A stretch of DNA of 64,000 nt from Gordius sp. MW1 (taxonomy: Eukaryota; Nematomorpha; Gordioida; Gordea; Gordiidae). Position 1 is the stretch's first letter, and each line of letters opens with the position of its first letter. This document shows positions 1 through 11,390 of this stretch, in pieces. Below the pieces are notes generated by a model, which was not told the DNA's origin, did not search any database, and saw only the letters and a list, made by a program, of their open reading frames with translations. A program made the translations under genes and the position numbers. The stretch is from positions 34,162,001-34,226,000 of the forward strand of contig OZ038526.1 in assembly GCA_964036665.1 (NCBI GenBank), in the 5' to 3' direction.

Positions 1-488
1 GTCATTTATAAATGTTCTAGCTTCACAATCTAAAAAAAATGATTAAAACAATAATATTATCCGAGCTTGGGAAGAAAAAGCTTTAATATAGTTTTTAACT
101 AGGTTGCATAAAAATTTAAATATTTAAACTATTTATGCAAAAAAAATCAAATTTTGTTTCAAATGATTGGGAATCAAAATAAGTCCTATTTATTTTCAAA
201 CAGGCCATTTTATATATTAAATATTAAACATTTTTTTAGAAAATTAAATTTGTAGAGTGGTATTTGGAGTGAGAAGTGACTCCGGGGATACGTTATTTAC
301 CGATCTGTTGTCAATCAAATTACCGTTAATTGGTTGTAACTTATATATGCGTTTGATATACACGTTTTACTCACTTTCTATTATTGTATCGCTTCGTAAC
401 CTGTAGTAAATAAGATTCCCAAGCGTAACAAAATTAAATTGCACTTTCATAAAAAATATGTTTGCATTCAAATTTCTATATATACTAA
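1..488. other. AT-rich flank, no gene seen
   Basis: I see no coding exon, RNA gene or clear repeat here. The last base (488, A on the plus strand, T on the minus) supplies the T that follows a Helitron 3' end. Confidence 0.5.
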
Positions 489-2177
489 CTAGCTGTGCCC
501 GGCCAAGCGTTGCTTTGGCTTAGTCCTTAATTAGCTAAATAATTAGTATGAATTAATATAACATTTATGAAAAATTTGGGGTCAATCGTTTATGATATAG
601 AAAAATATAGGAAAAGGCATATTCATAATTAAATAGATTTGTAATAGTTTAAAATACTTAAAAAATGTTAATTTTATATATTGAAAAGTGCGATGTTAAC
701 GATAATAGGCATAGTTGGGTAACAAAAATTTATAAACCACTGCACTGGTGTATAAAAGTTAGTTATAATGTTAGACACTGTATAGAAAATAGTTTAGTAG
801 AGCGTTTATTATAGTAGTGTAATGTCATAGCCTAAAATCTATAGTATCAAAATTAAGAGATATTAAAAGATCTCCTTCAAATTTGGTTAAATGAAGGCTT
901 TTATAATATTTGGTTGGATTGAGATATAATTAGAAATAATACAAAATTCCGCGAGTATAATGGAAACCAATAGGTTTGATGGTTCTTTGTATCTTGCGAT
1001 TACCGATTAAAACTTAGAGCGGTTTTTCAAAAGCCATTGTGCATTCATCCCAAACGATAAGTTTGCACTTCTGTAATACTCTACCCATTCCATATGTTCT
1101 GGAAATGTTGCACATTAGAATTTCACAGTAATAAGCGTTTATAGGCAATTTTTATGCTGAATGAGCAGTTTTTCTGCCGGATAATTATGTGACAGCCCTT
1201 CCGGAAGACGCTAGAACCACGGCTATATTAATTTGGAAACGAATAGTTGCCAGAGCAATGTCAGTAGGAAAGTTTTACCAGTTCTACCTCAAGCATCTAA
1301 TAAGAAGACTTCTCCTCTCCTTATCCTTTATTAACAGCAAGCAAAATCTTATTGTAAAAGGGGGAAAACGTTTTAAGTTCAATTAAGATGGGGGGGGGGG
1401 CAATAAATTTTCTTTTAATTTTTAAGGGTTTTTGTATTGAATTTTTTTTTGTCATTTAAGGGAGGGGGGCATAAACCCAAGGGCTAACTACGTAGACTAT
1501 TGCGTTCCGCAGTTGAATGGTTGCCACGCTACCACCATCCTCTGTTAAACTTATTTTTTTATAAAAGATACCCATCACTGTCCGTAATCTAACTAATGTA
1601 GAGCAGACGTTCCTTCGTGCTCTCGAAGCATTATTCTGTATGAATAATCATATCACTGCATTTCAAGTTTGTCGGTTAACCATTGTCTGCTATCAACTTA
1701 CCGTTAAAGTAATCTTTTTGTACTTTTAATACTAAAAACCGACCTTGATAAAAATAGCAAAAAAGCACGAAATGTGGGAATGTTTCTAAAAGCGCGCGTT
1801 ATTTTTATTTAAGAAAATGGTGATGTTTTACGGTATCTAGAATATTTATTTGTTACAGCTTTATATATTGTAGAAAAAACGGGCGTATGAGTAAAAAATT
1901 GAGACACAAATGACAAAGTAATCGTGGAAAAAAGTTTAAGGTAATTAGTAGCACCATAACGATAAATAAGTACAAAAAACGTAGTTTAAATAATTCGCTA
2001 GATGGCGGTATAGACTACCAAAAAAAAGGGTTACGGCTGTCGCAAGTTGATAAAAAGTATCTATAAACCATCTACAATGCTAAGGCAATAATCTGGCCAA
2101 ATTTGGTGGCAATCGGTTGAGAACTCTAAAAGTTATTAGCGTTCAAAAAAAAGGGCTTAGATTTTTATATATATAGA
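489..2177 (-). mobile_element. Non-autonomous Helitron, copy 1
   Basis: Read on the minus strand, the element starts with TCTATATATATAAAAATC at 2177 and ends in CTAG at 489, followed by T. A short hairpin (GCCAAAGC / GCTTGGC) lies about 10 bases before the CTAG. TC start, CTRR end, 3' hairpin and insertion between A and T are the Helitron hallmarks. The body is 1,689 bp and carries a decayed Pif1-like helicase fragment but no Rep/HUH domain, so it must have been mobilised in trans. It abuts copy 2 with no intervening base. An internal G-run stretch near 1390-1480 resembles the GGCGTAGCC repeats elsewhere in the window. Confidence 0.85.
1014..1290 (-). pseudogene. Helitron Pif1-like helicase fragment
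   Basis: Minus-strand translation, with frame changes, gives a Walker A-like GRTGKTFLL near 1288, then IAVVLASSG near 1225, then MCNISRTYGMGRVLQ and CKLIVWDECTMAFEKPL, ending at a stop at 1014. The order GGTGKTFL, ASSG, WDECTMAHK is that of the Pif1-type helicase of Helitron transposons. Frame shifts and an in-frame stop between the blocks show it is dead. It is the main evidence for the identity and strand of the host element. Confidence 0.8.
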
Positions 2178-2704
2178 CTAGCTGTGCCCGGCCAAGCGTA
2201 GCTTTGGCTTAGTGCTTAATTAGCTAAATAATTAGTATGAATTAATATAACATTTATGAAAAATTTAGGGTCAATCGTTTATGATATAAAAAAATATAGG
2301 AAAAGGCATACTTATTCATGATTAAATAGATTTGTAATAGTTTAAAATACTTAAAAGGTGTTAATTTTATAGATTGAAAAGTGCGATGTTAACGATAATG
2401 GGCATAGTTGGGTAACAAAAATTTATAAACCACTGCACTGGTGTATAAAAGTTAGTTTTAATGTTAGACAATGTATAGAAAATAGTTTAGTAGAGCGTTT
2501 ATAGTAGTTTAATGTCATAGCCTAAAATCTATAGTATCAAAATGAAGAGATATTAAAAGATCTTTTTCAATTTTGGTTAAATGAAGTCTTTTATAATATT
2601 TGGTTGGAATGAGAAATAATTAGAAAAATACAAATTTCCGCTAGTATAATGAAAACCAATAGGTTTGATGGTTCTTTGTAAATCTTGCGATTACCGATTA
2701 GAAC

Positions 2705-2975
2705 TTAGAGCGGTTTTTCATAAGCCATTGTGCATTCATCCCAAACGCTAAGTTTGCACTTCTGTAAAACTCTACCCATTCCATATGTTCTGGTAATGTT
2801 GCACATTAGAGTTTCACAATAATAAGCGTTTAAAGGCAATTTTTATGCTGAATGAGCAGTTTTTCTACCGGGTAATTATGTGACAGCCCTTCCGGAAGAC
2901 GCTAGAACCACGGCTATATTAATTTGGGAACGAATAGTTGCCAAATGTCAGTAGGAAAGTTTTACCAGTTTCTCC
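2705..2975 (-). pseudogene. Helitron helicase fragment, copy 2
   Basis: This is the counterpart of the copy 1 fragment. It keeps the GxTGKT-like block near 2970 and the WDECTM-like block near 2720, with independent small differences (for example GETGKT rather than GRTGKT). It is not translatable as one frame. Confidence 0.75.
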
Positions 2976-3600
2976 TCAAGCATCTAAGAAGAAGACTTCT
3001 CCTCTCCTTAACCTTTATTAACAGCAAGCAAAATCGTATTGTAAAGGGGGGGGGGGCGAAAACGTTTTAAGTTCAATTAGGAGGGGGGGGGGGCAAAATA
3101 TAATTTTTTTGAATTTTTAAGGGTTTTTATATTGAATTTTTTTTTGTTATTTAAGGGGGGGGGCATAAACCCAAGGGCTATCTACGTAGACAATTGCGTT
3201 CCGCAGTTGAATGGTCGCCACGCTACCACCATCCTCTGTTGATCTTATTTTTTTATAAAGGATACCCATCACTGTCCGTAATCTAACTAATGTAGAGCCA
3301 ACGTTCCGATTTCGTGCTCTCGAAGCATTATTCTGTATGAATGATCATATAATTGCATTTCAAGTTTGTCGGTTAACCATTGTCTGCATTTATCAACTTA
3401 CCGTTAAGGTAATCTTTTTCTACTTTTATCTTTTATCTACTTTATTAAGAAAATGTATATAAAAATATAACTAGCGTGTTAAGTTGCTATAAAAAGTAAA
3501 CATATGTATATGAAGTGGTAGTATAGACGTTGAGAACTAAATATAATAAGGTAATAAACGTGAGAGATTCGATAGGGGGTGAGGGGGGGGGGTTAGCAAA

Positions 3601-4779
3601 TTAAGTTTCTTGGGGGATATTGGAAACGTGATGAACGTATATATTCCGTGACATGTGGATGACATCTGCAACCATGAGTCGGCGCATGGTCGCAGCATAG
3701 GTTTTGGCGCAGAGTTTACGGATTAATGCGTCGTTGGGTCTATGCCATGATCCCAAAGCTCCAACAATAATGGGCTCCACCGATACCGTTTTATATTGCT
3801 GGAGGAGTGCTTGGCGAACACCGTCGTACTTATGAATCTTGGTTTGACGGGCTACATCCAAGGCGGCGATGCGGTTGTCGAAGGGAATGGCTACGTCAAT
3901 AATTATGGCCTCGTTCCCTTTGGCAATGACCAAGTCCGGGCGTAGTCCTGAACCATCGACTGTCGTATTATCCCCTACCACCTGATAAGTCTTTTTGGCG
4001 ACGTCCTTGAGTCTATTGACCACAAGATTGTGCCGCTTGGTGTAGGAAGCAGAATACTTCATGCAATGATCCAGGACATGAGGTAGCGTTTCATCAGCCA
4101 TCCCGCATCGCCGGCACTTTTTGTCTTTCCCCCGGTTGCTCATAGCGCCCTTAAGAGGCAGTTGGTTGAGCCTCGCCCGGTGGATGAAGCGCCAGTCAGC
4201 AAATCGTGTATACCGTCCATCACGCACGAATTGATGGCTGGCCGGGTGATCCGCGACGCACTCCATAACTTTGCCTTGGTCTGGAAGAGCGATGAGTTCG
4301 TCAGCTAATCGGTCTCTCGTGTACGTGCGAAGGGAATTCACGAGCTTTCTCCTCATGTTTGGATCAATCCGAAGGTGACCCTTGGTGATGAAGATAGCGT
4401 CGTCGGTGAATTCCCAGGAGAGACCGATTTGATTGGAGGCCCTCCTTGCCATTGTCCATGTGTTGGCAAAACGGTTTGTCTGCCCATGGAACGGCGCCTC
4501 GAACGATCCGGATAGGAATTTCCCGAGAAGCTCCGGTGTAATAACACAACTGCCCCTTAGTCGGCGAGTAATGGTGGCCTCCAGGTCGGATCTGGCTAGA
4601 TCCTTTACCCTTGGATCGCGGGATGTAAGGAGTTTAAAGGCGTTGTCAACGGAAAAAATATCCGAATCAACAGCGCACTGAGGGAATCCTAGGGCCCCCT
4701 TTTTCGAAGACCCATAGAAGTAGCCATTGGCCGAATGGACGGTTAGATTACAATTATCCCTGAGACATTCTTCCTCTCC
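3601..4779 (-). pseudogene. R2-like ORF, C-terminal CCHC and endonuclease part
   Basis: This frame is open from about 4779 (ECLRDNCNLTVHSANGYFYG) to the stop at 3601, and overlaps the end of the RT frame by a few codons in a different register. NGYFYGSSKKGALGFP is the segment that normally follows the thumb in R2-clade proteins, so roughly 60-100 codons are missing at the junction. Downstream are the knuckle CRRCGMADETLPHVLDHC (C-x2-C-x8-H-x4-C) and the PD-(D/E)xK-like endonuclease signature RPDLVIAKGNEAIIIDVAIP. An internal methionine (4452) opens a 283-codon stretch, but nothing suggests it is a separate gene. Confidence 0.8.
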
Positions 4780-7007
4780 TCCATGTCGCCCATCGCCTTG
4801 GGTATTGACACTCCGATAGGTTTGCCCAAAAAATCCTCGAACTCTCCTAAGCCCAGTGTACGCAAAGGAACATTTGCTAGGAAGAACTGGGTCGGGACAG
4901 TTCCATAAGGAGTTCCTTTAGCGTGGAGGGTGACGCATTTGGAGGAGTTGACGGTTAAGCCCATTCGCTGCGACATGGATGAAACTATGTCCAATGAAGC
5001 CGTGAGGTCGGACTGGGAAGGGGCCAGTAGCAACAGGTCGTCGGCATAGGCCAGTACGCGGGGATCTAGGTGCCCGGACTGCAGAGTCCTCAAGATGGGA
5101 TCAACTGCGATATTGAAAAGGAGCCCCGACAGCGGGCACCCCTGTTTAATACCTGATTTGATTGGAATCGAAGCCGTCATGCCCTCCTTGGCAGCAAAGG
5201 TTGTAGACGAGTTGGTGTAGATGTCACGAACGATTGTTACCAGTTCGGGACCAACCCCGATGGCCTCAAGTGAGAGGGCGAGGGCCTGATGCGGCACCGT
5301 TGAAAATGCGCTGGCAAAGTCCACCCAAGCAACGTAGACGTCCCTCCTACGGAATTTAGCTTCTTCTAGGGTTCGACGAAGAACGTAGTTATGTTCTAAG
5401 ACACCGTCGAATGGCATAAATCCCTTTTGAGCAGGACTTAGGGCTTCGTTGTTTTCCAGCCACCGAGACAACCTTTGACACAAGAGGCCCGTGTAGAGTT
5501 TGTAAATTGTACAACTCATTGTGATTGGCCTCCAGTTTTTGATGTCCCGCTCATCTCCCTTTTTGTGGACAAGGATAGAATCTGCAACTTTCCAGGCGTC
5601 CGGGATGCGGTGGTACTTGAGGCAAATATTAAAGATAGCCGCCAGCAACTTTCCGCATGGATCTAGGCGAAGCCAGTTTGCATATGTGATTCTATCCGAG
5701 CCAGGAGCAGTATTCTCTGTCCATTCGACTTTGGATACGACTTCTTTTGGAAGAAAGGGGGGCAGTTTGAGGGGTTCGGTGGCTTGAGGTGGAATATCAA
5801 ACACTAATGGGTCAGTGGCACGTTCGCTCCCAATAAGTTGTTTGTAGAATTCCTCGATCGTGCTAACCTCTAATTGGCATCGGGGAGAATCACCATCCAG
5901 AATTAACCGGACCGCATTTCTCCGATTTCGCTTATAGAGGCCTTGCATGACTTTGGCATCCGTCACATCCAACTTTGGTGGGTTGCGTCTGGGGCGTGGG
6001 GGCTTGATCTTAAGTAATCGGCACGCCTCAGCCGTGATTCGTCCAAGAAGTCCTTGAAAAATCTCCCAATTTTCCAGAGAATCGTCTCTCCGCTCGATAT
6101 TGCTGAGCTCCTGAAAAAATTGAGAGAGGGAAGTTTCGTCCGTGTGGGACAACGCCAACCTTGGTTGAACGGGTGCATCTTGTGTATCTTCGGAAATCTG
6201 CAATGGTTCGACCTCAAGTGGCGCAAACGAATTTCTTATCAGCACCTGATTTGTGGATGCCGTAATTAATGTGGGAACTGGTTTGACCTGCCTAGGTTTT
6301 TTTCTTAATGGAGCGGAAGATGGAGATTTTGTTTTCTTTTTTTCCGTAGCAGCCCTCACGATGTCGACTCTTGCAATGTAGGCAAGGAGCTGATCAGCCA
6401 TATTCCTGGGGGGAGATGGGGCTTTCCTAATAATTGGTTTGTTGCCTGTGTTGGTAACAACTACTTGGGCGTATGTGGGTGGGGCGATCGAACGTGAGGG
6501 TGCAGGTGGTGATAAGGACATTATCGGGCTTGTAATTGATTGGCTCGTATAATATGCTATGGAATCAAAGGAAATGGGGCAAGAAGTCGGAATCCGAATC
6601 TCCAATCCAGGGGCCTTTGGGAACACATACCTTGGGGGAGGGGGTGGGGACCATGCTCCTATTTGTCGGCTGGGAATTGGGCGCTCTGGTGAGATGATTA
6701 AAGTGGGTATTGTCTGAAATTTGATGCATCGAGGTTTGGAAGTTGGGGGTGTTTGCGAGAGTTTTATCTTTTTGGTGCAGTGATGTTTCTGTGGGGAGCC
6801 CGCAATATCGCAACTGCAGCGCTGACAACGGATAACTGTTGTAAGGTTTAATTTATGTGCCGCAACAAGGTGGAGTTGAAGTTCAAACTTACGCTCCCAG
6901 TCCCTGGCAGCGTTTATTGTTGTTGAGCAACCATCAGCAGGGCAATTCAAAATAGGCGGGAAAGGATATGGTAGAATGATTCTTTCACCCTCAATGACCA
7001 GTTTCAT
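4743..7007 (-). pseudogene. R2-like ORF, zinc finger and reverse transcriptase part
   Basis: I start it at the ATG at 7007 (MKLVIEGER). The frame is open a few codons further upstream but without an ATG. Near the N-terminus a CPADGC...HLVAAH finger (C-x4-C...H-x4-H) is followed by CQRCSC...HHC. A proline-rich linker follows, then an RT domain with APGSDRITYANW, KGDERDIKNWRPI, the motif A-like VAWVDFASAF, motif B IKQGCPLSGLLFN and the catalytic YADD. The open frame ends at 4743 soon after FLGKPIG, exactly where the thumb should begin. It is therefore a truncated product: the C-terminal half is out of frame downstream. Confidence 0.85.
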
Positions 7008-7597
7008 AGCAGAAAATGGCCACCTCAAAGGCGAAAGATGGTAAAATGAAGATGACGTTTATACAATGAGGCGAAGAAAAATGGTGGTAAAATAAAAGGC
7101 GAAATAGTAAAGGTAAAAGGCGAAAGATTTATACGATTTGCGTTGAAACCGAGTTAACCAACTTGATAAAAATAGCAAAAAAGCACGAAATGTGTGAATC
7201 TTTCTATAAGCGCGCGTTATTTTTATTTAAGAAAATGGTGATGTTTTACGGTATCGAGAATATTTATTTGTTACAGCTTTATATATTGTAATAAAAACGG
7301 GCGTAGTTGAGTTAAAAATTGAGATACAAATGACAAAGCAATCGTGGAAAAAAGTTTAAGGTAATTAGTAGCACCATAACGATGAATAAGTATAAAAAAC
7401 GTAGTATAAATAATCCGCAGGATGGCGGTATAGACTACCAAAAAACAGAATTCCCGCTGTCGCAGGTTGATAAAAATTATCTATAAACCTCTACAATGCT
7501 AAGGCAATAATCTGGCCAAATTTGGTGGCAATCGGTTGAGAACTTTAAAAGTTATTAGCGTTCAAAAAAAAGGGACTTAGATTTTTATATATATAGA

Positions 7598-8232
7598 TTA
7601 AATAGCGTATTAATTTATTCCTATTCTAGACGCACCCCCACTCATTTAAATTTGTTTATGAAGCTAAATTTTTGATATATTTTTAACACCTGCAGAGTGT
7701 GGAATATAGGGCTCTAAAATATATAAGAGTTGATATAATTAGTATTCAAATATCATATTATCGATACTTATGTCCTAAATTTTTTGGTTTTAATTTTTTC
7801 AGCCAATATTTATAAAAAGGTTTTTTGAAATCTTACTCATCTTACCCCATTAAAATTGACATTTAAAGTAACTATCAAATTGGTCTGTGATTATTTAGAT
7901 ATAAAATCGTAATTTAATCACTGTAAATAGATTTTGCGTAATAATAAAAGGCATATATGGTTAGTATGATGTCATCAACAATGATTGTTTAAAAGAATGC
8001 TAATTAAACGTGATGAATTTTGCAAATGGCAATATAACATCATTAATGATTTATTTATCAATGTACCACCAAATTATTTATCGAATCACCAACCGTGGGA
8101 GATAGCTATGCCCACACCAAACCATTGGCTCCTTTAGCATATGCCATGCCAGCCCTCGAGAAATGATGAATTGGCAAATGTCTCAGCAAGATTATCGGTT
8201 TAAAAACAACCCCACCTAAAACCTTTTATAGG
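7598..8232. other. AT-rich spacer, nothing recognised
   Basis: No exon, RNA gene or transposon end could be supported between the Helitron and the foldback structure. Confidence 0.4.
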
Positions 8233-8875
8233 CTGGGTTTTGGATCCACCTAAGGGTTCCCCAAGATCCCAAAGAAACACCAAAATCTTAGGTCGGAACG
8301 AATCTCAAAACCCTGACTAAAGGTTGGGTCAGGTCACCTTGGGGTTTCCAATCATAAGGTATGGTTTTTATATGCAAATATTTAGACTGAACTACGGTCA
8401 CTAAGTAATTTTTTTATTAAATTAATAATTATCATTTGTTTAAATTTAAAAAATAATTAAAAAAAGATATTATTTTAATATAAATATATAAAACAATAAT
8501 TTTAAGTCAATACTTAACTATATTGTAATCTTAACTGTAAATGTGTTATTTAAATTAGCGGCATCTGTGAACTATTTTAATTTATATCAATTCGCATTGA
8601 CCTTCATATATGTTAATGTTAGTTGCTGTGTGTGGTGTGGTGTGTGTTGTGTTGTAGTAGTAGTAGCACAACACCATAGAAATAGAACTCCCCCACTCCC
8701 CTTATCTTTCCCTTCTCATACAACCCAGCTTATAATGAGAGCATGGGGATACCCTTGCTCCAAAATATTCACACCCAAATAGTAAGGCTAGTCGCTTGCT
8801 CCAATCCTGCTCTACTCCGGGCCATCCCTGTTCCCAACCTCGTTCCACCCCGCTCCAACCCCACATCACCTAAAT
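8233..8875 (+). repeat. Left arm of giant foldback (outer part)
   Basis: It pairs with 14890-15448 and 15885-15945 in inverted orientation. It contains a TGTGTGGTGTGG-like microsatellite and a GTA trinucleotide run that have counterparts (CTACTACTAC) in the other arm. About 26 bases near 8320-8345 are absent from the right arm. Confidence 0.75.
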
Positions 8876-9584
8876 TAGAGAACTGCACGGGTGACCCGAC
8901 CCGGACGGGTCGGGTTCGGGTATAAAATTTGAAAATGCTTTCGGGTCGGGAAAATTTATAGAGTCGGGTCCAAGGTTTATACATTGTAAAAAACACGCGA
9001 GACCTATTTTTTTAATTAATGTTAATTGCTAAGCAAAGAGTGTTTTTAAATATCGAAATGTACAACTAATTTGAATCATTTATTTATTTAATTCTCTTCC
9101 TCTTTTTTAAATTTTAAAACTCCTAACTCTGAAGTGCTAGCTAATTCTCATCACTAATTCAAACTACATAAATTAATCCTGTTTTTAATTTGACTATTAA
9201 AAGGTAAATTATTTCAATAAAGTTATATTTTAAATTTTTTTAGTGTTAATCGTAAAGTTTTAGCTAATTCTCATCGTTAATTTAAATTACATTTAATACA
9301 TATTTAAAAGCCAACTTAAAAGTAAGTTATAATTTTATAAATGTTTCATTTGCGAATTAAATTAATATGGTATGATAACTTGTTTATTTATAAAATATTT
9401 TGAATCATGTGCAACATCTAGATATTTTACCCTAAGACAATATATTTAAAGCATAAAGTTAATATTAAAAAATAATTGCATTTAAAAATTTAATTAAAAA
9501 AAACAACAAAAAACATTAATATTATAATAAATATATAATAATTTGCTATATAAAAAACTCGGGCCTTCGGCCCTCGTGGGAAGG

Positions 9585-9685
9585 GGGAGGGGGGAAGGGA
9601 AGGAGGGAAGGGAAGGGGGGAAGGGAAGGGGGGAAGGGAAGGGGGAAGGGAAGGGGGAAGGGAAGGGGGGAAGAAAAGAGGGGAA
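9585..9685. repeat. (AAGGGAAGGGGG)n purine repeat
   Basis: A near-pure G/A tract of repeated AAGGGAAGGGGG units lies inside the hAT element. Long proline/serine-rich open frames on its other strand are a by-product of low complexity. Confidence 0.8.
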
Positions 9686-9844
9686 GGCAAGGGCGAACTC
9701 TTCTATACTCTGTATAAAAGTAGCATATTTGCTATGCAATTTATGGGCGAGAAAGGTGGGAAGGGGCGAGAATGCCTATAGGGGGGTATTAAATGCAAAA
9801 TGATTAGTTAATTATTTATACAAAAAAAGTCAAAAAAAAAGAAA

Positions 9845-10650
9845 AAAAAACTTCGTTTCACAGTTTAACCAATGGTCATTTTTTCATTGGTCAGCAGCCA
9901 GGATACGGTAAAAGTGGATATAAATTATTAAGAATCAAAAATAACGAAAAAAAAATTTTCGATTCACATTTTGGCCAATGGTCATTTTTTTATTGGTCAG
10001 CAGCCAGGACACGGTAAAAGCGGATATAAATTCATAAGAGTCAAAAAAAACGAAAACCGCCAAAAAGCCATATTATCAATGGTATTAACAAGAACAATCA
10101 TAATAGTCAAAAAAAACGAAGAAAAAATTTTGATTCACATTTTGGCCAATAATCATTTCATTCCATTGGTCAGCAGCCAATGGACGGCCAAAAAGTCTTA
10201 TTATCAATGGTATTAACAAGAACAATATATTAATTTTAACAAAAAAAATAAAAATAAATTTGGCCTCTCCGGGATTCGAACCCATATCAGGAGAGGCATA
10301 GGCTTTTGTAGGGGGGGGGGGCACAGGGACCCATATCAGTAGAGGCATAGGCTCTGCTAGGGGAGGGCATAGGGTAATTATCAATGTTAGCCAAAAAAAA
10401 CGGAAATTTCGCACATTTTGGCCAATGGTCATTTTTTTCCATCGGTCAGGCGCCAGCGGACGGCCAGAATGTCATAATAGCAATGGTAGTAACAGGAACA
10501 ATCATAATAGTCAAAAAAACGAAAAAAAAACTTGGATTCACATTTTGGCCAATGGTCATTTTTTCATTGGTCAGCACCCAACGGACGGCCAAAAAGTCTT
10601 ATTATCAATGGTAGTAACAAGAACAATCATAAGAGTCAAAAAGAACGCCG
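9845..10650. repeat. Tandem repeat, about 110-bp units
   Basis: Five or six diverged units share CACATTTTGGCCAATGGTCA, then CATTGGTCAGCAGCC, then a segment with GTCAAAAAAAACG. A GC-rich block near 10260-10375 (ACCCATATCAG...GAGGCATAGGC, twice) interrupts the array. Spurious open frames across it are not genes. Confidence 0.75.
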
Positions 10651-10697
10651 GGATTCAAACCCAAAAACTAGTTAAATTAACAAAAATTAAAAGTAAA

Positions 10698-11060
10698 AAA
10701 CGTGACAAGACATTCGGTGCAAGACAAGACATTAGTTGCAAGACAAGACATTCGGTGCAAGACACCGAATAGCGGGACAAAACAAAATGGAAAGTGAGCC
10801 CATAAATTTCATAGCAATTAATATTATTAAAACCCGACCCCGCCCGAAAAATCGATAACGAGAGAGAGATGATGTGGGGAGGAGACACGCCTATGTATTA
10901 CTATTCTAACACAACGAGGGAGATAGAGATGAGAAGTGGGGCACCTCTTATGCATTAATTTTTTAAAATCGACAAAAAACAGTGGAGGGTAACGGACGGA
11001 CAACGGACGGACGAACGGACGGGCGGACAACAGACGGGCGGACAACGGACGGACAACAAA
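10698..11060. repeat. Short tandem repeats GACAAGACATTCGGTGCAA and ACGGACGGACA
   Basis: Three to four copies of a GACAAGACATTCGGTGCAA-like unit lie at about 10705-10765. A degenerate ACGGACGG/ACAACGG array lies at about 10990-11060. Each is followed by the phrase GAGCCCATAAATT.CATAGCAATTAA, which recurs near 44270 and 58715. Confidence 0.7.
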
Positions 11061-11390
11061 AAACGAGCCCATAAATTGCATAGCAATTAAAAGGTTTCTA
11101 ATAACAATGATTTAATATTAAATAGTAAATTCATTACACAAAATCTGTGGTTACAATTTGTTTCATTAATAGCACTTTTATTTGTCGGTTTAATTTTACA
11201 CACCGCAATTTTCGCGCTCGAAAGTAATTTGTTTTAATAATTTTTCGGGTCGGGTCGGGTTCGGGTTGAAAAAAAGTGACTTTGCAGTTCTCTAACCCAA
11301 ATATTATTTTGTATGGGAGGCGATGCCGATGCGCTACTATGCTATATGCAGAAGTTAAGAGAGGAGGGAGGGGTAGGGGATAGTTATTGT

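Larger units (their letters stand above)
3435..7158 (-). mobile_element. R2-superfamily (RLE) non-LTR retrotransposon
   Basis: The limits come from comparison of the two Helitron copies: similarity stops near 3434 and resumes near 7159. On the minus strand the element has a 5' leader (7158-7008), a zinc-finger plus reverse-transcriptase ORF (7007-4743), a frame break, a CCHC plus restriction-like-endonuclease part (to 3601) and a short 3' UTR with a C run. This order (N-terminal zinc fingers, RT, CCHC, C-terminal RLE) defines the R2/CRE-type superfamily. About 16 bp of Helitron sequence present in copy 1 is missing at the junction, suggesting a small target-site deletion. It is not functional because the RT thumb region is deleted and the frame is shifted. 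Confidence 0.8.
2178..7597 (-). mobile_element. Helitron copy 2, interrupted by R2-like element
   Basis: This is the same element as copy 1, with its 3' CTAG at 2178-2181 and its 5' TC at 7597-7596 preceded by A. It is continuous from 2178 to about 3434, interrupted by an R2-superfamily element, and resumes at about 7159 with the same sequence as copy 1 from 1744 onward. Removing the insert leaves about 1.7 kb, the size of copy 1. The CTAG of this copy directly follows the TC of copy 1, forming a head-to-tail dimer in one A-T target site. Confidence 0.85.
8876..11294. mobile_element. Non-autonomous hAT element in left foldback arm
   Basis: The terminal inverted repeats are TAGAGAACTGCA (8876) and TGCAGTTCTCTA (ending 11294). 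They are flanked by an 8-bp duplication, ACCTAAAT at 8868-8875 and ACCCAAAT at 11295-11302 (one mismatch). The opposite foldback arm keeps the empty site (14900-14930 read in reverse), which confirms the insertion. Subterminal stretches are rich in CGGGTCGGGT. No transposase remnant is visible. The interior is tandem and simple repeats (9585-9685, 9845-10650, 10700-10770, 10990-11060). The 8-bp duplication and the TIR style indicate hAT. Confidence 0.85.

Noticed and set aside
1189..1386. 65-codon plus-strand ORF in Helitron copy 1
   Set aside because: It is antisense to the Pif1 helicase fragment, which accounts for its codon-like look, and it is broken in copy 2.
4353..4681. Short ORFs on both strands over the R2-like frame break
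   Set aside because: The continuous frame through NGYFYGSSKKGALGFP explains the coding signal; the others are shadows.
9490..9803. Proline/serine-rich ORFs of 66-86 codons
   Set aside because: They are translations of the AAGGGAAGGGGG repeat in the different frames.
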